64,000 nucleotides of DNA from Cryptomeria japonica (taxonomy: Eukaryota; Streptophyta; Pinopsida; Cupressales; Cupressaceae): contig NC_081414.1 of the NCBI RefSeq assembly GCF_030272615.1, forward strand, positions 48,596,501 to 48,660,500. Reading direction: 5' to 3'. Below the pieces are notes generated by a model that saw only the letters and a program-made list of their open reading frames with translations, did no database searches and was not told the origin of the DNA. The translations under genes and the position numbers were made by a program. Each line of letters begins with the position of its first letter. Position 1 is the first letter of the stretch. This document shows positions 35,500 to 48,540 of this stretch, one piece after another.

Positions 35500-38400
35500 C
35501 AAAAGCAACTCAAGGATATAGGACTAGATACTAGAGAGGGAGTGGGGAGTGTCATCATGTATGCTCAAAGGGATGACATCACATGAAATTGAGTACTCCT
35601 CTCATATAGATAAGGAGACTTGATCTTACAATTCTCATGCTCCATGAGTAAGCATGTCTTTCACAAAACTCTATGAGCACTCATGATATGAGAGTATGCA
35701 TACATTATCTTAGTTAATTTATTATCCATGTTTCATTAGTTTTCACTTATTAACATGACTCCCCATTCCCTATTTCAATTTGAATATTTTTACAAGAGAG
35801 TTTTTTGGAGCCAATTTTTCCAAAGAAGAATGAATAAAATACTAAGTCTTTTTCCTTTGTAACCCATTTCTCTATTTTTAAAATTTATTTATTTCTAATT
35901 TCTCAAGCTACCAATTGAAAAATAAATATTCAAAATTCACATTTTCACACACATATTTTGAGCAAAAATATGACATTCCTCATTAAAACATTTGCAATCA
36001 TTAAACAATTGCGATTAAATCAAATATACTTAGGCATTCCTAACCTATTGAAATTGCCATTGATTTGGATCTGGGTTAACTTAGGGTCAAATACTACGCA
36101 TATCATACTCACTATGAGTACGATTGAGGGATACTATAGGTGGATCGAGGTGACATCTCTTAAATAACCAACATTGGGGACTAATTCAAACTTGTGGAGT
36201 TAGGCAGAGAAATAACCATGTACCTATAACCACTTAACACACATGTCAAGGGTACCCACTCAATCTATATATAGTTGAAGCACAATGCATCACCAAATGG
36301 GGTACAACAACACATAAACATCCATACATTCATAAATATAAAATTAAACATCATATACGTCATACAACTCAGTGCGTCAAAAAATCATATTAACCATGAT
36401 AACATTTAATCATAATATAAATATTCATAAAATTAGCCATAACCAAAGCATTATGATACACCAAGCATATGGGCCTCACATAAGCATATAGAACACCAAC
36501 ATTTGACATGTCAAGGAACCACATATCAAATATGTAGTTGGTCCAAACACACCAAGAAGAAAAAGGCATGTCATATTAAAAATGGTGAAGTTGAACCACC
36601 ATTGGGCATGAAGACAATCTATGCATCCTTCAACACATAGTCAGAAAACAATGTTGAGATGCAAACCTTAAGGTTACAAATAAGAGGGGCACTATAGAAC
36701 TTGTCTCCCTGTAATACCATGATAGGACTTTTCAAGTATTTTTAAATATTACAACCATCAAATGTCATCAAAGATGAAAAAGCACAAATATATAATTTTG
36801 AGCAACAAAGCAAAGTTTAACATTGCATATAGTCAAGTTCAAACTCAAAGAATGAATTTGCATCTATGAATTTAATGTGAACATATACTTGATCTCAAAT
36901 AGAATAATCACGGATGTGGATATTATCTTTCTTTAAGTAGGCACCAATATAATTCCAAAATATTTTCTAATGACACACATTCTTCAATCAAAGAACTAAG
37001 TATTCTACCACATTCGCTCTCCTAAAATAGTTGTTGCAATTATTATATTTATCAATCACTGCAATTGATTAATCTAAGTTTATTTTTGTTCAATTGTTTT
37101 CATTTACATAATTAGCCTAGAATAAACCATAAGTTTCTTTTGTATTTTTGGTGAACTTGTCTTATTTTACAAAACCTATTCTTCTAGAGTTTTTTTTATC
37201 CATGATTTAGGATTTTTCACATCTACATTTTTTCATATACTTTCATCCATTTACAAATTTGAAATCTCTTAAACATTCATATACTTTATTACTATACATT
37301 GTTATTTTTGTCCAAAAGTTTTTTCCTTCTGGAACCAAGGTTAAATCCATATTAAATAATGATAGAGAATTGTATTTGTAAATGGAACATAGGAACTTAT
37401 AAAATATATTATTTTAAATTAAATATGTATTATTAAATAGATCTTGTAAAGCCATTTCTTTACAACCGCTTTTAGGTAACTATCACATGCCCATTAATAA
37501 CTAAAAACAACCTAGACCATAAACTATTAGAATAGAAAAACATTAATACACAACCAAAAACTATCACTTTGGATCATATAAATGTAAAAAAATCCCCTTT
37601 GATACAAATGGAAAGAAATAAGATGATTTAGAGCATCCATCAATCTAATTCATCATGTCATTGTGTACCATCATTTCTTGTCACTTGGTACTAATCAACT
37701 AGTGTCAACACCTATGCACAACCTACTAATACCTAGTTCTTTTCTTTGCATTTATATGTGAGCAACACCTACCAATCATATACATATAGTACCATGCATC
37801 ACTACCTCTCACAGTCTAAAGATCTATTAACTCTTACTAATAAAATCATGTTGAAATCCAGCTAGAGCTTGCTACTATTCATTTATCTCACATAGAGTTT
37901 AATAAATACTCATCATTTCTTAACTATAATTAATATTGTCCAACTAATTACTTATACTTTCAACCCTTAAGTATGTTGGAGCCCAAGTTCAACAAAAAAT
38001 TAGATGTTTGTGTGTGATTAAAAGGGTCTTTATCATCTTCCCATGTTGTAGGCTTATGAGTGGATTTGGGATCTAAGGACTAGGTCCCAAGGTTCTAGGC
38101 TCCCTTGGAACACCAAACCCCACCCTCTCTATAGTTTGTCCCCTGTATCATGGGTCCATGAATGCACTCAAGAGAAAGAGTCTATGTTTTGAGGTTCCCA
38201 ATCCTCAATGTGTCTTTTATCCTAGAGTTTTAGAACTCTCATGAAGAACCCTTCCTGACCTACAATCCCAACCTTTGATGTTCTTCTTTATACTAGTTGT
38301 GAACACCTAGGTGGAACTAGGAACATAGTTCCAATTTCTTGATTATACTTATGCTTCCAACCCTTGATTCTCATCTTAACCCCTATCTTGATAGGTTCTT

Positions 38401-41400
38401 GATCCTTGTAAGGTCCCATTTTCCTAACTTAATATTTTTCCCAAAGCCCAACCATTTGGAGGACCCCAAACATTGGCACCATGTCCTTGATGTCAATTCC
38501 ACTTAACACACATGTCCCCACATTCCATCTTTCCTTACTCCTTATGTGTGCTGTCTTTGATTCCGTTATGAGTCTCAACCTCAAGATACAAGACCCAATA
38601 TTTCCCTATAATCTCTTCTCCTATTATTGATTCCTCTCAATGTCTAATCATTGATTGTGCCCAATCCTTCTTTCTTTGGACCCAACATTCTATCTCTTAC
38701 GTTCCATATGGATCTAGAAAATTCAATGAAATCTTGCACCTTTAAATTTATCCGTAAGTCTCAATTCCTTCTACGATCTCCATCCTACATGCTTTCCTCT
38801 CCCTAAATTTCTAGGTACATGGTCCCTCCTAGGATTTAACCCCAATCCTTCCCCATTTTCCAATCTCCAACGTTGAGTTTTTCTTGATAATCAACTCTCC
38901 CAAGTAGTCCCCAGTCTCCCTTTTCTCTTGCTACCTAATTCTCACTAAAATTTGACATATTTCTTCTATTAGATCTCCAAAATCTATCTACACTTTTAGA
39001 CCTAGTTCCAAGGTCCCTCCTAGACTTGAAAAAAATCTATAATGCTATGTTTCACCCTAGAATTTCCTAACAAGACATTTCATCTACCTTGTAACCACCA
39101 ATTCATCCCTTCTTTCACAAAAAAGTTATATTCAAACATGAAGAGCATAGTTCCATATATAGATCCAATTCCAAATAATATGGGTGCCCATGCCAAGATT
39201 ACAAGGGTCATTGTGATTATTCTTGTCCAAATCTCCTCACACAAATTTTTGTTATTTATTTTTGAAAGTTCCATGGATGTAAACAAATCTTGCATGCCAC
39301 TTCCATGGGTTCCATTTCCTTCTAAAATTCCCATGAACTATTGGATGCCAAATGCATGAAGATTAACATGAGTTTATCTTTCATTTAAAGGGTTGGTAGC
39401 TAAGTTAATTTTCTAGTTCAAGAAATTATATAATTAATTCTAAGTTATCAATTATTTTTTAGTGTGAGCTAAAAATGAAGGAATATATCGTGTTAAGAGT
39501 AGGAAGGGTTTTTTAAAATCACATCTCCAGGTAATGGTATGTTTACATGGAAATTTGTAATGATTCAAGGAAATGTATAGTCATAGTTGTGTATTTTATC
39601 TCACAATATATATTGGTATGATTGTAATATGAGGTTAGATGATAGGTGACAACTTACAATGTACATTAGGGTTCTTGTAGTGGTCCTCCATTGTTGCATA
39701 CGAGTTACTATACTTCTCAGATGGACTCTTATGTATCTCTATTACATATGATGTAATAATTTATTGTCACGTAAATGAAAACTAGTTTTATTGATACCGT
39801 GTATAGTAATATATATTTCCTTTAATGATCATAACTATATTGTCAAATGGAGTAGAAACTGATCTGTATTTGCGAAGGACATCCATCATTTAAGCATCCT
39901 TCATCTTTTTAGAAGTAGAAATTGATTAGGTTTGGTTCAGGGTATACATGTTATTCATTATTCAATATTTCAAACCAAGGAACAATCTTAGGCAAACCTA
40001 AATAAATAAATCATTTGAGAATCATGGCATGCATATTTGTACCTTACCACTCTATATAATATAATGAATAAAATTAACTTCGAAAAACATAAAAATATTG
40101 TTATTCATAGGTGCATGTACAAGTGTTTTATCAACTATATAAAATATTTATATAGCTAGTTCGTGATGACCTAGTATCAAATAATAGGGATAAAGTATAT
40201 ATTTGCTATGACTACTATTTATTGTATTCATGCTATATTTTAATTGATTTGAAACCTTGTTGAAGATACCCTAAGAATACCCTCCCGAGATTAGCTATTT
40301 ATGCATGGAGAGACTACCAACGTTCATCAGTTGGCCTTTAATTGTCCTTAGTTTGTGGATGGACCCCATTTTACCTTCTTGATAAAAAAACCCTAGCATT
40401 TTGTAACAAATCTGACCAATTCACTAGTTAAAAACTAATCAATTTTATTCATATATACAATTTGCACAATTCCTAGTTGACTTATTATAAAAATAATAAC
40501 ATAGTTCAATGTTAACATGGAATTAATATATCAAAGAAAAATGGTTTCTTTTCTCAACTTTTATCCATCATTTGAACAAAAATAAAAAAAGTATATTTAT
40601 TTACATATACAATTAGATGTTTACAATTAAGATAATACATCTTCCAAATACATTATTACATGAATCATCATATATAGATGAGAAGTATAATAGTGAAATA
40701 TAATACAATATCCAATGGAAGGAATAATTATTGTGTTTGATAATCCCAGTCTCAATATTTCAAGTATAAGAGGGAGAACATCACCTGAGCGTTTTCTCTC
40801 CAAACACAAACTAGTGATCCCTTGCCCATCTTCCTAATGGAAGTGACCCTACCCTTCATGAGAATAGCGAATCCAAGGAAACTTTGAGCTCGCCAAGCCA
40901 TATGTGAACTAATATTATATGCTAATACATATAATAGATCACACAACTATGTATACCCTCTAGCTAATTTTGACACATCAAATTTATTTGTCACTTTAGA
41001 CATGGTGAATTGACAATGCAAGCAATGATTTTGCATTACTTTGGGCAAAGGTTTATTAATGTAAGAACACATAAAAATTACATGATCATATGTTCACACA
41101 ACTCTTTTTTAAATTGGATATCAAAAATTTGATATCAATTATAATAATTTTTTTCTCATATATCCTAATATCACATATTTATATATAAATAGTACAATAT
41201 TATTTTTCATAAACCTAGTCTTTTATTATATGATATTCACTAGGTCAGGTTTGCTCACATTTAAAAATATACAAAAACTATGATATAACATGGTTCTTTG
41301 CTATAATAATCAACAAACCAACTCATACAAAGTAATCATAAGATTTTATAAGTATTTAACCATATAATAACTATTCGGTTAAAAGTGTGTATCTATATAT

Positions 41401-41830
41401 GCATGTATACACATGCATACACTTATATAATCATTCTATTTCTTCTTCGAAAGATGGGTTCTCACATGAAAAATACTCATATAGGAACATATAATTATTA
41501 TATATCTATTTTGAATATGCATACATACATATGTTTTTATTCTTAACTATGAGGAATACCAAATTTGAAATCAACATTTAAGGTAATCATTATAATGCAC
41601 ATTGAAATAGTACTCAAAAAGTTATCTTCACTAAGTATCACAATTGACACAATATCAAAGAATACACGAACAAAGACATTTCTTATATTCAACCTACATC
41701 ATAGCCTCGAGGATTGATTCATATTTACAAAAGAACAAACTTTAAAAGCACCATCATTGGAAATTACAATCTTTATCAATACAAATTTAACAAAGCTTTA
41801 TATGAGAATATAAAGCTAGAACTGGTTGGT
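35500..41830. other. AT-rich intergenic sequence, no gene seen
   Basis: Read on both strands; only short ORFs without family features. Between about 37980 and 39360 the plus strand is strongly pyrimidine-skewed (many CCCAA, CCTT, TTCCC phrases). It may be the remains of an old insertion, but no ends or repeats define it. Confidence 0.4.
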
Positions 41831-41840
41831 CGATGACCAA

Positions 41841-41860
41841 TGGTGGTGGTGGTGGTGGGC
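41841..41860. repeat. (GGT)n microsatellite
   Basis: A short run of GGT triplets. The following 350 bp (to about 42200) has an acidic open stretch and an A-rich end that could be a decayed LINE 3' end, but the evidence is thin. Confidence 0.5.
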
Positions 41861-42227
41861 CAAACTCTTTAAAGTGGCCCCCTTAGATGGCTCTAGCAAT
41901 TTCACCAATAAGGAATGAAGATAAAGATAAGGAGGAGGGAGAAGTTGATGTTGATGAGGGATGGTCCATTCCTAATGTCACCCTAGACCTTGTTGTTGTA
42001 TGGGGAAAACTGGATGACTGAGACCCCTTGTCTTCCTCCCACTGGTGTTGCTCTTGTCACTAGGTATTTCTTTTTGTTATCTTGCTTTTTGGGCAGTTCT
42101 CATGTGACTCTGAGGAGTGACCTTGACTTTATTTATTTTTTCTCAATATGTGAATATATCTTTAAATTAATAAAAATTGACGCATGTATTCATTTAAAAA
42201 ATTAATAATACTCTTGACCACTTTCAA

Positions 42228-42715
42228 GGTCAATATTTAGTCAATTAATATCACATAGGACTAGTCTAAAAGGGCTTTTAGTCTTTCATATCTCATAAAA
42301 TAATTAAGCCAAAAGGCTTGAAGAGAAAAAACTTTTTAACACTATTAAATAGAGGAGAAAACCAAATGGATTGACTTAATATGAACACATATTAAATGTC
42401 ATTGTGTGATTAAATTGAAAGATATTGAGATAGTTAAGACAAAGAATATGTCAATTGAATACACTAATATCTCAAAGAAATCTTAGCCGAATGGCTATAA
42501 TTTGACAATTTTGCGAGTCTAATAACGGTTAAATAGTCATAAGGATTGTGATATATTAGTGTCATTTTATTATAATAAATCAGATAACCAAAAAGTTATG
42601 ATACCTAATATCATTATACTATAAAAATGCAGATGAGCAAAAGGCTTTGATACTTTAATATCATCTAACTGTAACATAGAAAATAATTAAAAGACTGAGA
42701 TTATTATAAAACCCT
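42228..42715. repeat. Degenerate ~50-bp tandem array with small hairpins
   Basis: Successive units begin near TAATATCA or ATTAGTGTCA and carry a small hairpin (AAGCCAAAAGGCTT, AGCCGAATGGCT, AACCAAAAAGTT, AGCAAAAGGCTT), often followed by TGATAC. The last three units (about 42560-42710) are the clearest at about 50-52 bp each. Confidence 0.5.
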
Positions 42716-44100
42716 ACGTACCATTTCATGCTAGCAATAATAGGTACAAAATAAACCAATGGAGTGGTAACTTTGTCTTCAACCATAGGGTATTCTAATT
42801 TTCAAACTAACATCTAACCTATGGTTAAGAACAATGGGGTTTTCGGTTTACAGTAGAAAAAGAAATTCATGAATACAATTTTATTATGGATTTAAAATTC
42901 AAACAATTGTTAATAAAATGGTTAAGGCCAAGAGGGCTTGAACCTTGTTGCCCTCCTCACGATATTAGCGACAATTCATATAAGACTTAGTTGATAGACT
43001 TTTTGACAACACTATACTGATATGAGACTTGAACACAAGACTCAAAAAAAACTTTAGAAGAGTGGAATATTTTCTAAAAACTAAGATAAGGAAATAATGC
43101 ATATTCATTCACATATTTTTTCATATAAACTTTCCATCTCTCTCATGGTTTTCCTCTCCGTACTAATTTCTTCATTACTTCCCTTTTGTGAGAAGTAAAA
43201 ACTCATCACTCTCTTAACTCACACCTAGTGTAGTTACATCGTACGAAGCACCTCATCATTAATATTATGTACTGACTATTAATTTCCAATACCCAAACTG
43301 CAATCTTATTTATATTCAAATGCTTAAATTATATTCATCTATATTTGTGTATACATTTTTATATAATTTGAGTTCTAATAATATAAACACACATATATAT
43401 AACACACATATATATGATTACATTCACATGCATTTATAAATATCAATGTTTATGCTTATTGTCTTGTTATAAAGGTATTATTATCTTTATAATACATAAT
43501 TACTATATGCATGAATTTATATAAGAAAATTATAACAATTACAATGTAAGTGATTATTGATAATGAATAGATATCTAAGATCAAAACATACCTTTCTCAT
43601 AGTCACAAAATGCAAACTCAAGAATCTAGTTAGCAATTTGAAATCTTAGTATGCATGAAATAATTGATACTTAACAGTTCAACACTTCACAATATTGAAA
43701 TCAATGCAATAATTTATTAATGTGTGTGAGAGAGAGTGTGGGTGTTCTCCTATAATTGATGATAAAAATCTTTCTTGTTGAATCTACTTCCCTCTTTCCA
43801 TTGATTCTCTCCCTCTTAATATCAGAGAGGAAAGATGATCTCCTACATCCACCTCATTAAACCAAAAGAGTATTTAGTCTAATAAAAAATTAAACATTAG
43901 TATAAAATATTTAAATATAGTGCATAATATTCATTTTCATTTCTATAAAAAAAAATTGCATAATAACATCAATCATATTATCTACCTCACATAAATGATT
44001 CATCAACATACCCACCCTTAATTAATCGTCCTTCAAGTTTTCACAACCAAAACTTAAATGTACAACAAAATAACATAGTCTAGAGGCTTTATCCCATTGT
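42716..44100. other. AT-rich sequence with an AC/AT microsatellite
   Basis: No gene seen. About 43385-43420 is ACACACATATATATAACACAC-like simple sequence. Confidence 0.4.
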
Positions 44101-44344
44101 AAATGTCACATTAACATTAACAAATGTAGAGTGGGAGTAGAGGGAGTGCTAAGGTTTCAAAAGGAGAAGAAGATGCATATGGAGTAGGAGAATTGAACCT
44201 AGATGATATTTTTGTGGCTAGTGTTGTCTTTGACTTGTATGGTGTGAGGTTTGGTGCTTTTTTTAGGTGTCTCTATTGTGCTCGAGCTCCCTTGTGTAGG
44301 AGAAGGATTTTAGTTTTGATGTTGCTAAGATCTCTTGTTTTGAG

Positions 44345-44560
44345 TTGTAGCACTAATACATTTGGCCTAAAATTCCGACGGAGAAGGTATATTGTGATCA
44401 AATTTGATTTTTTTTTGAAAAAATGCCCGATTTCGTCGGAATTCCGACGATAATGCAACATTTGGTTTCAATGGAGAAGGAATTGGCAATGACATTTTGG
44501 TTTTTTTTTAAAAAGTGCCCGCGTTTGTCGAAATTCTGACGACCGTGTGCATTACTTAAA
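44345..44560. repeat. Tandem CGTCGGAATTCCGACG-type repeat
   Basis: About 2 units of roughly 95 bp share GGAGAAGG, a poly(T) run, GAAAAAATGCCCG or AAAAAGTGCCCG and then TCGTCGG or TTGTCG. At about 44433-44450 is a perfect 18-bp palindrome TCGTCGGAATTCCGACGA. Flanking half-copies are AATTCCGACGGAG (about 44371) and CGAAATTCTGACGAC (about 44529). Confidence 0.6.
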
Positions 44561-44569
44561 AAAAAAAAA

Positions 44570-44900
44570 GACCAAGTCATTTCATAAATCCCGCCTCTTC
44601 GTCCCGTCGACCTCTACCATTACAAATTCCCGCCTCTTCGTCCCGCCTCTGCAGCGAACCTGTGGGTTTAATCGTGGCGGGGAAGATCATTGGTGTGAAA
44701 CCAGCCGGTTCTGCACCTCAGGCTGGAAGTGGAGGGAGTATGATTCGGTTCCGTGCTTTCCCAACGAATGGGAATTATTGACCTAAAGAAGAAAGTAGAG
44801 CCACACTGGAAACAACCCGAATTCCTGGACACTCACTATCGAATCTCCATCCATCTTCGCTAGCTTCAACCACAACTATTCGCGTAAGCATCCCTTCCCG
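44570..44900 (+). other. CpG-rich patch, possible first exon of a host gene (unrecognised)
   Basis: This stretch keeps many CpGs in a CpG-poor neighbourhood and contains a direct repeat of CCCGCCTCTTCGTCCCG (about 44589 and 44628). One plus frame reads EPVGLIVAGKIIGVKPAG and then SMIRFRAFPTNGNY to a TGA at about 44781. A possible splice donor CGCGTAAGC occurs near 44881. No family is recognised and no in-frame ATG context is convincing. Confidence 0.25.
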
Positions 44901-45590
44901 GTTGAGTGAACGAGTGCCTACCTAAAGGCCCTCCCAAGGTATCTTAGTTCCCTATCTCGGGGCATATTAGGGGATCACAATGGGGATCACAATAGGGAAC
45001 ATGCAGGTAGGGGCCATCCCCCGATGAACATGAAGGAGGGAGGTGGACATAGGTTCCCTGTGGGTTTAATCGTTGCAGGATGTAGGAATGGTTTAATCGC
45101 TGTAGGAAAAAGGTAGGGTATAATGAGCAAATTCATTGTTATATATATTCAAATATTTAGATTCAAAGTTTATTATAGATTTATCAGATTAATTGCCAAT
45201 AGCAGAGATGGTGAGAGGTTTATGTAATATGATAAGATTGATTTAAAAGAAGAATCTCTTACAAGACCTAAACTGTTGAACAATCCTACAATCATGTATT
45301 AATTAAACACTGCATTTTAAATAATGAACAATATAGTTAGCCTGAAACATATTAACACTACTTTTCATATTTAAAATATATCCTAATAAGGAGAGGGCTG
45401 ACCTAAACCTACGTGATCGAGTGCCATTATGTAAAATATATTCTAATTATGGATGCTGGTATATATGGTTGTGACAAAAAACCTTGCTGCAGAACCGTGA
45501 GAGCACTGTGTAGTGATCAAGTGCTATTTTTTGTCAGTGTTTTGGAAGGGAGCATAAGTGTATCATTAGGAAGGTGGTATAAAATGGAAG
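44901..45590. other. Unassigned sequence with a repeated GTTTAATCG phrase
   Basis: CCTGTGGGTTTAATCGTTGC at about 45057 repeats the phrase CCTGTGGGTTTAATCGTGGC at about 44659. A third copy (GGTTTAATCGCTG) is at about 45089. No gene is supportable. Confidence 0.4.
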
Positions 45591-45930
45591 CTGAGAGGTA
45601 TAAGGTTATGAGATGTGGGTTAGGATAAGATAGGGAGGTAAGTGATGAAGGATGTAATGGTGAAAGAGTAAGTTAGGATATGTTAGGGGTTTGGAAGGTA
45701 GAAAAGTGAATGGGGGGAGATAAAAGGATGTGAAGGATGTAATGGGGTTAGGTAGGTGAAGTAAAAGTAAGTGTGTATGAGGTTAAGGTTTAGGATAGGA
45801 TGTAGGAAAGTGGAGGAGGTTAAGATAGGGGATATGAAAGGTAGATGGAAGGTAATAATGATAGGAAGTGAGGTAAAGGTTATGAGGTGTGGGTTAGAAA
45901 ATAGGGTGTAGGAAATGGAAGGAAGGGTCA
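45590..45930. repeat. Purine-rich, strand-asymmetric tract
   Basis: About 330 bp with almost no C on the plus strand, made of GGTTAGG, GGATGTA, GGTAGA and GGAAGG phrases. AAGGTTATGAGxTGTGGGTTAG occurs twice (about 45599 and 45877). The long minus-strand ORF opposite it is a by-product of the skew. Confidence 0.6.
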
Positions 45931-46309
45931 TATCACTTTGAGAGTTTTCACCAAGATGAATAGCCTGAGTATGGACCTCAAATCTTACAAGCCATGAGGA
46001 TCCACTTGTAGTAGAGGAGCATATACTTGCATCTTGGGAGCTTATTAGGAGTTCACCTTGAATTTGGGAAATACACATAGAGGAGATAGAATATTGATCA
46101 ATACACATTACCTAGCCTCATCATGCATAAATACAAGAGGTATAGACTATAGCAAGCACATATCATGAGCCAAAGGATCATATTCGAGAGTTGCTTCATC
46201 TCCAATCCTCTACATTTTTAAGATCCACAAATGGGGTTGAGGATAAGTCTTGGTTACCTAGCTTGGACTTATGCTTTGGGTTGCATCTGTATGTGAGCAA
46301 CCTAAAGGC

Positions 46310-46813
46310 ATAATTTTCAATGCAATTTTTGAGAGGACTTGATTCCACCTTGTGGTACTGGGAGGATAAAATGCACCAACTCACATTGGAAACCCTCTCC
46401 AGATACCATTTTGGAGTGCTTCAAAGTGTGTTCTATTTCAAAATATTTTTGACAAAGATGCATAGATGAGTTTCACAATTTACATAATAAGGTTTCATAG
46501 TGGCTCAACATGAGAGTTAGTTTTTGGAGTTCTTGTAGTTTGTAGATTAAATTCAAGACAAGTTACTTGTCAATTATTTCATTAGGGGTGGAAAGCCCAA
46601 AATTTTAGTTTTCCTACACATGGCCAATCCAAATGACTTTAGGGTTGCTATGGCAAAGTCTCTTATGGAAAAGGAGGTACATGGGAGGACACAAGAGGCA
46701 TGAGAGAAGTTTGTAGCCTTGATGAAGGGACTAAAGTGTCCATAGGCCTCCCCATCCTTCAAAGGATAATTTAGACTTACTATATGATTTACAAAGAAAA
46801 ACCCAATAGTATC
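46310..46813 (+). pseudogene. Ty3/gypsy-like gag fragment
   Basis: The plus frame reads LWYWEDKMHQLTLETLSRYH and, near 46573-46690, NYFIRGGKPKILVFLHMANP followed by NDFRVAMAKSLMEKEV. The pattern W...W...L and G-x-K-P-x-I...P-x-x-x-x-x-A-M resembles the central gag domain of gypsy elements. Several stops are present. Interrupted at 46813 by a solo LTR. Confidence 0.45.
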
Positions 46814-48304
46814 TGTATGCGGGAAAAGTGGGTCAATAGAGCTTAAAATGTGAAAAAATGAAGCCTAAGGATCCTTGCTCACACACCCACAAGACTTCTT
46901 GGTGCAAGTTATGGAGTCATGAATAACGACTCAACTCCCCAAGGTTGGTTCCATGGTTCTCTATCTCACAAGGTCCCTCAAACCAATGTCTTTGATCTCA
47001 GATCACTGAGCAAAGTGGTTTAGGGATGACAAATGCAAGAACGAGGGATGCTTTGGTTGATTTTAACATGAAATGCATCCTAAGCTATGCATGATCCTAC
47101 AAATGCAATAAACTAGATTATAAGATGACAAGATTAGTAGCTAGACTATCCTAGCATGATATACTAGTCTATGATTAAGCTAAATGATAACGAAAATACT
47201 CTAAACATGCATATTTAGATTAATTCCTATTTAAAAGAGAGGCTAAATGATGGGCACAAATGATATATTAAAGCTTGGATGGATTTTAGTATAAGTATGA
47301 CGCTAAAGACTTGGATGTTTGAAGAAGGAATGGGCTCTATTTATAGGGAAAATAGGGCAATGGATGGTCAAGATTGGACAATCTTAACAAGGGCCAGGAT
47401 TGAAAGTTAATCAATCCATGTTTACAATTCTCACCAATGAAATGGTGACAATTGTCAACAAGAGACTGCTTGAGAGGAGATGTAAGAAGCATTAAATTCT
47501 TGAGAAGACCTCATGGTTACCTTAGAAGGTAAGGGTTAAGGTTAGGTTAGGGTTATCCAATGGATAAAGCTTTTACCCAAAGGATAAACTCTTGTGCAAA
47601 GGTTAAATGGATAACCATGGTCAAAGCAATGAATGCTTGATGATACCCTTGGATTAGATGAGGGTTAAGTTAGGCAAAAAGTCTCTAACCATGTAAGAAG
47701 GTTGAGTTAACCATTAATGGTTTGGAAGACTTTGGAGGTTAACTTGTTGAAGACATAAAGCCTTTAATGGTTTTCAAAGACTTTGAGGGTTTGAGAAGTG
47801 ACTTCCCTTTGCTTAGGGATGTGACAATATTTAGGAAATGGGTTAGGCTAAATTTAGAAGTGATTAGAAGAATCTAGAAGGGGGTTTAGAAGGCAAGTGG
47901 GAGATGTAGGATTTTGCAAGTGGGTGGAGAAAATAGAATTTAATTAAAATTAAATTAATTTATTTCAATTGTGGTTGCAACTTGCATTTGTAGGATTATG
48001 CAAGTGGGGGGATTTTTAAATAAATTTAGATTTATTTAAATGCAAATGAGATTTTAATTAAATGTAGATTTAATTAAAATGGGAAAGGGGATAAATTGAT
48101 ATTTTTTATTAAATGTAAATTTAATTAAAATGGATAAAGGGGGTGGGGGGTGGGGGGGGATTTAATTAAATGTGAATTTAATTAAATGGCTTAGATAGAA
48201 GAAGGGTATATTAATTAAATCTTAGTTTAATTAATTGGAAGAATTAAGAATAATTAAATGAATAAAATTCACTTAATTCATTGTGCAACTTTTAGGTGTC
48301 TACA
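46814..48304 (-). mobile_element. Complete solo LTR related to the Tat LTRs
   Basis: 1491 bp, on the plus strand TGTATGCGGG...GGTGTCTACA, flanked by the perfect TSD GTATC (46809-46813 and 48305-48309). In element orientation it starts TGTAGACACCTAAAA, the same 15 bases as the solo LTR at 3670. It shares GGGCTCTATTTATAGG (TATAAATAG on minus, 47337-47345) and neighbouring phrases with the LTRs of the 17.65-kb element. Repeated TTAATTAAAT blocks lie at about 47940-48240. Confidence 0.9.
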
Positions 48305-48309
48305 GTATC

Positions 48310-48540
48310 AATATTAGGGACAAAGGTCTAGAGCATAGTAGGGGCCATAGGGTAGTCACATTTGACCATCATCGACACAAGGATATTTTAGGTATGAGAG
48401 ACTATAGGGCTATCAAGCTAGGCCTTCTATGAATCAAAAACCTTTTAGGGGAGAATCTAGTGTTTTTAGTAATTAGGATCTTCTAATTATGGTGGGGCCT
48501 AGCCAACATAGGGTTATATGAGAGGCACATGTTATGTATA
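48310..48540 (+). pseudogene. Continuation of the gag fragment after the solo LTR
   Basis: Near 48410-48475 one frame reads YQARPSMNQKPFRGESSVFS, typical of the basic tail of a gag protein. This suggests that the gag piece at 46310 continues here across the solo LTR. Evidence is composition and position only. Confidence 0.3.

Noticed and set aside
39042-39359. Overlapping ORFs on both strands
   Set aside because: No family features on either strand, and neighbouring sequence is non-coding.
45590-45930. Interstitial telomere array
   Set aside because: No consecutive TTTAGGG units, only GGTTAGG-like purine phrases.
45683-46108. 141-codon minus ORF
   Set aside because: Produced by the purine-rich tract; low-complexity Ser/Thr/Pro/Leu composition without a domain.
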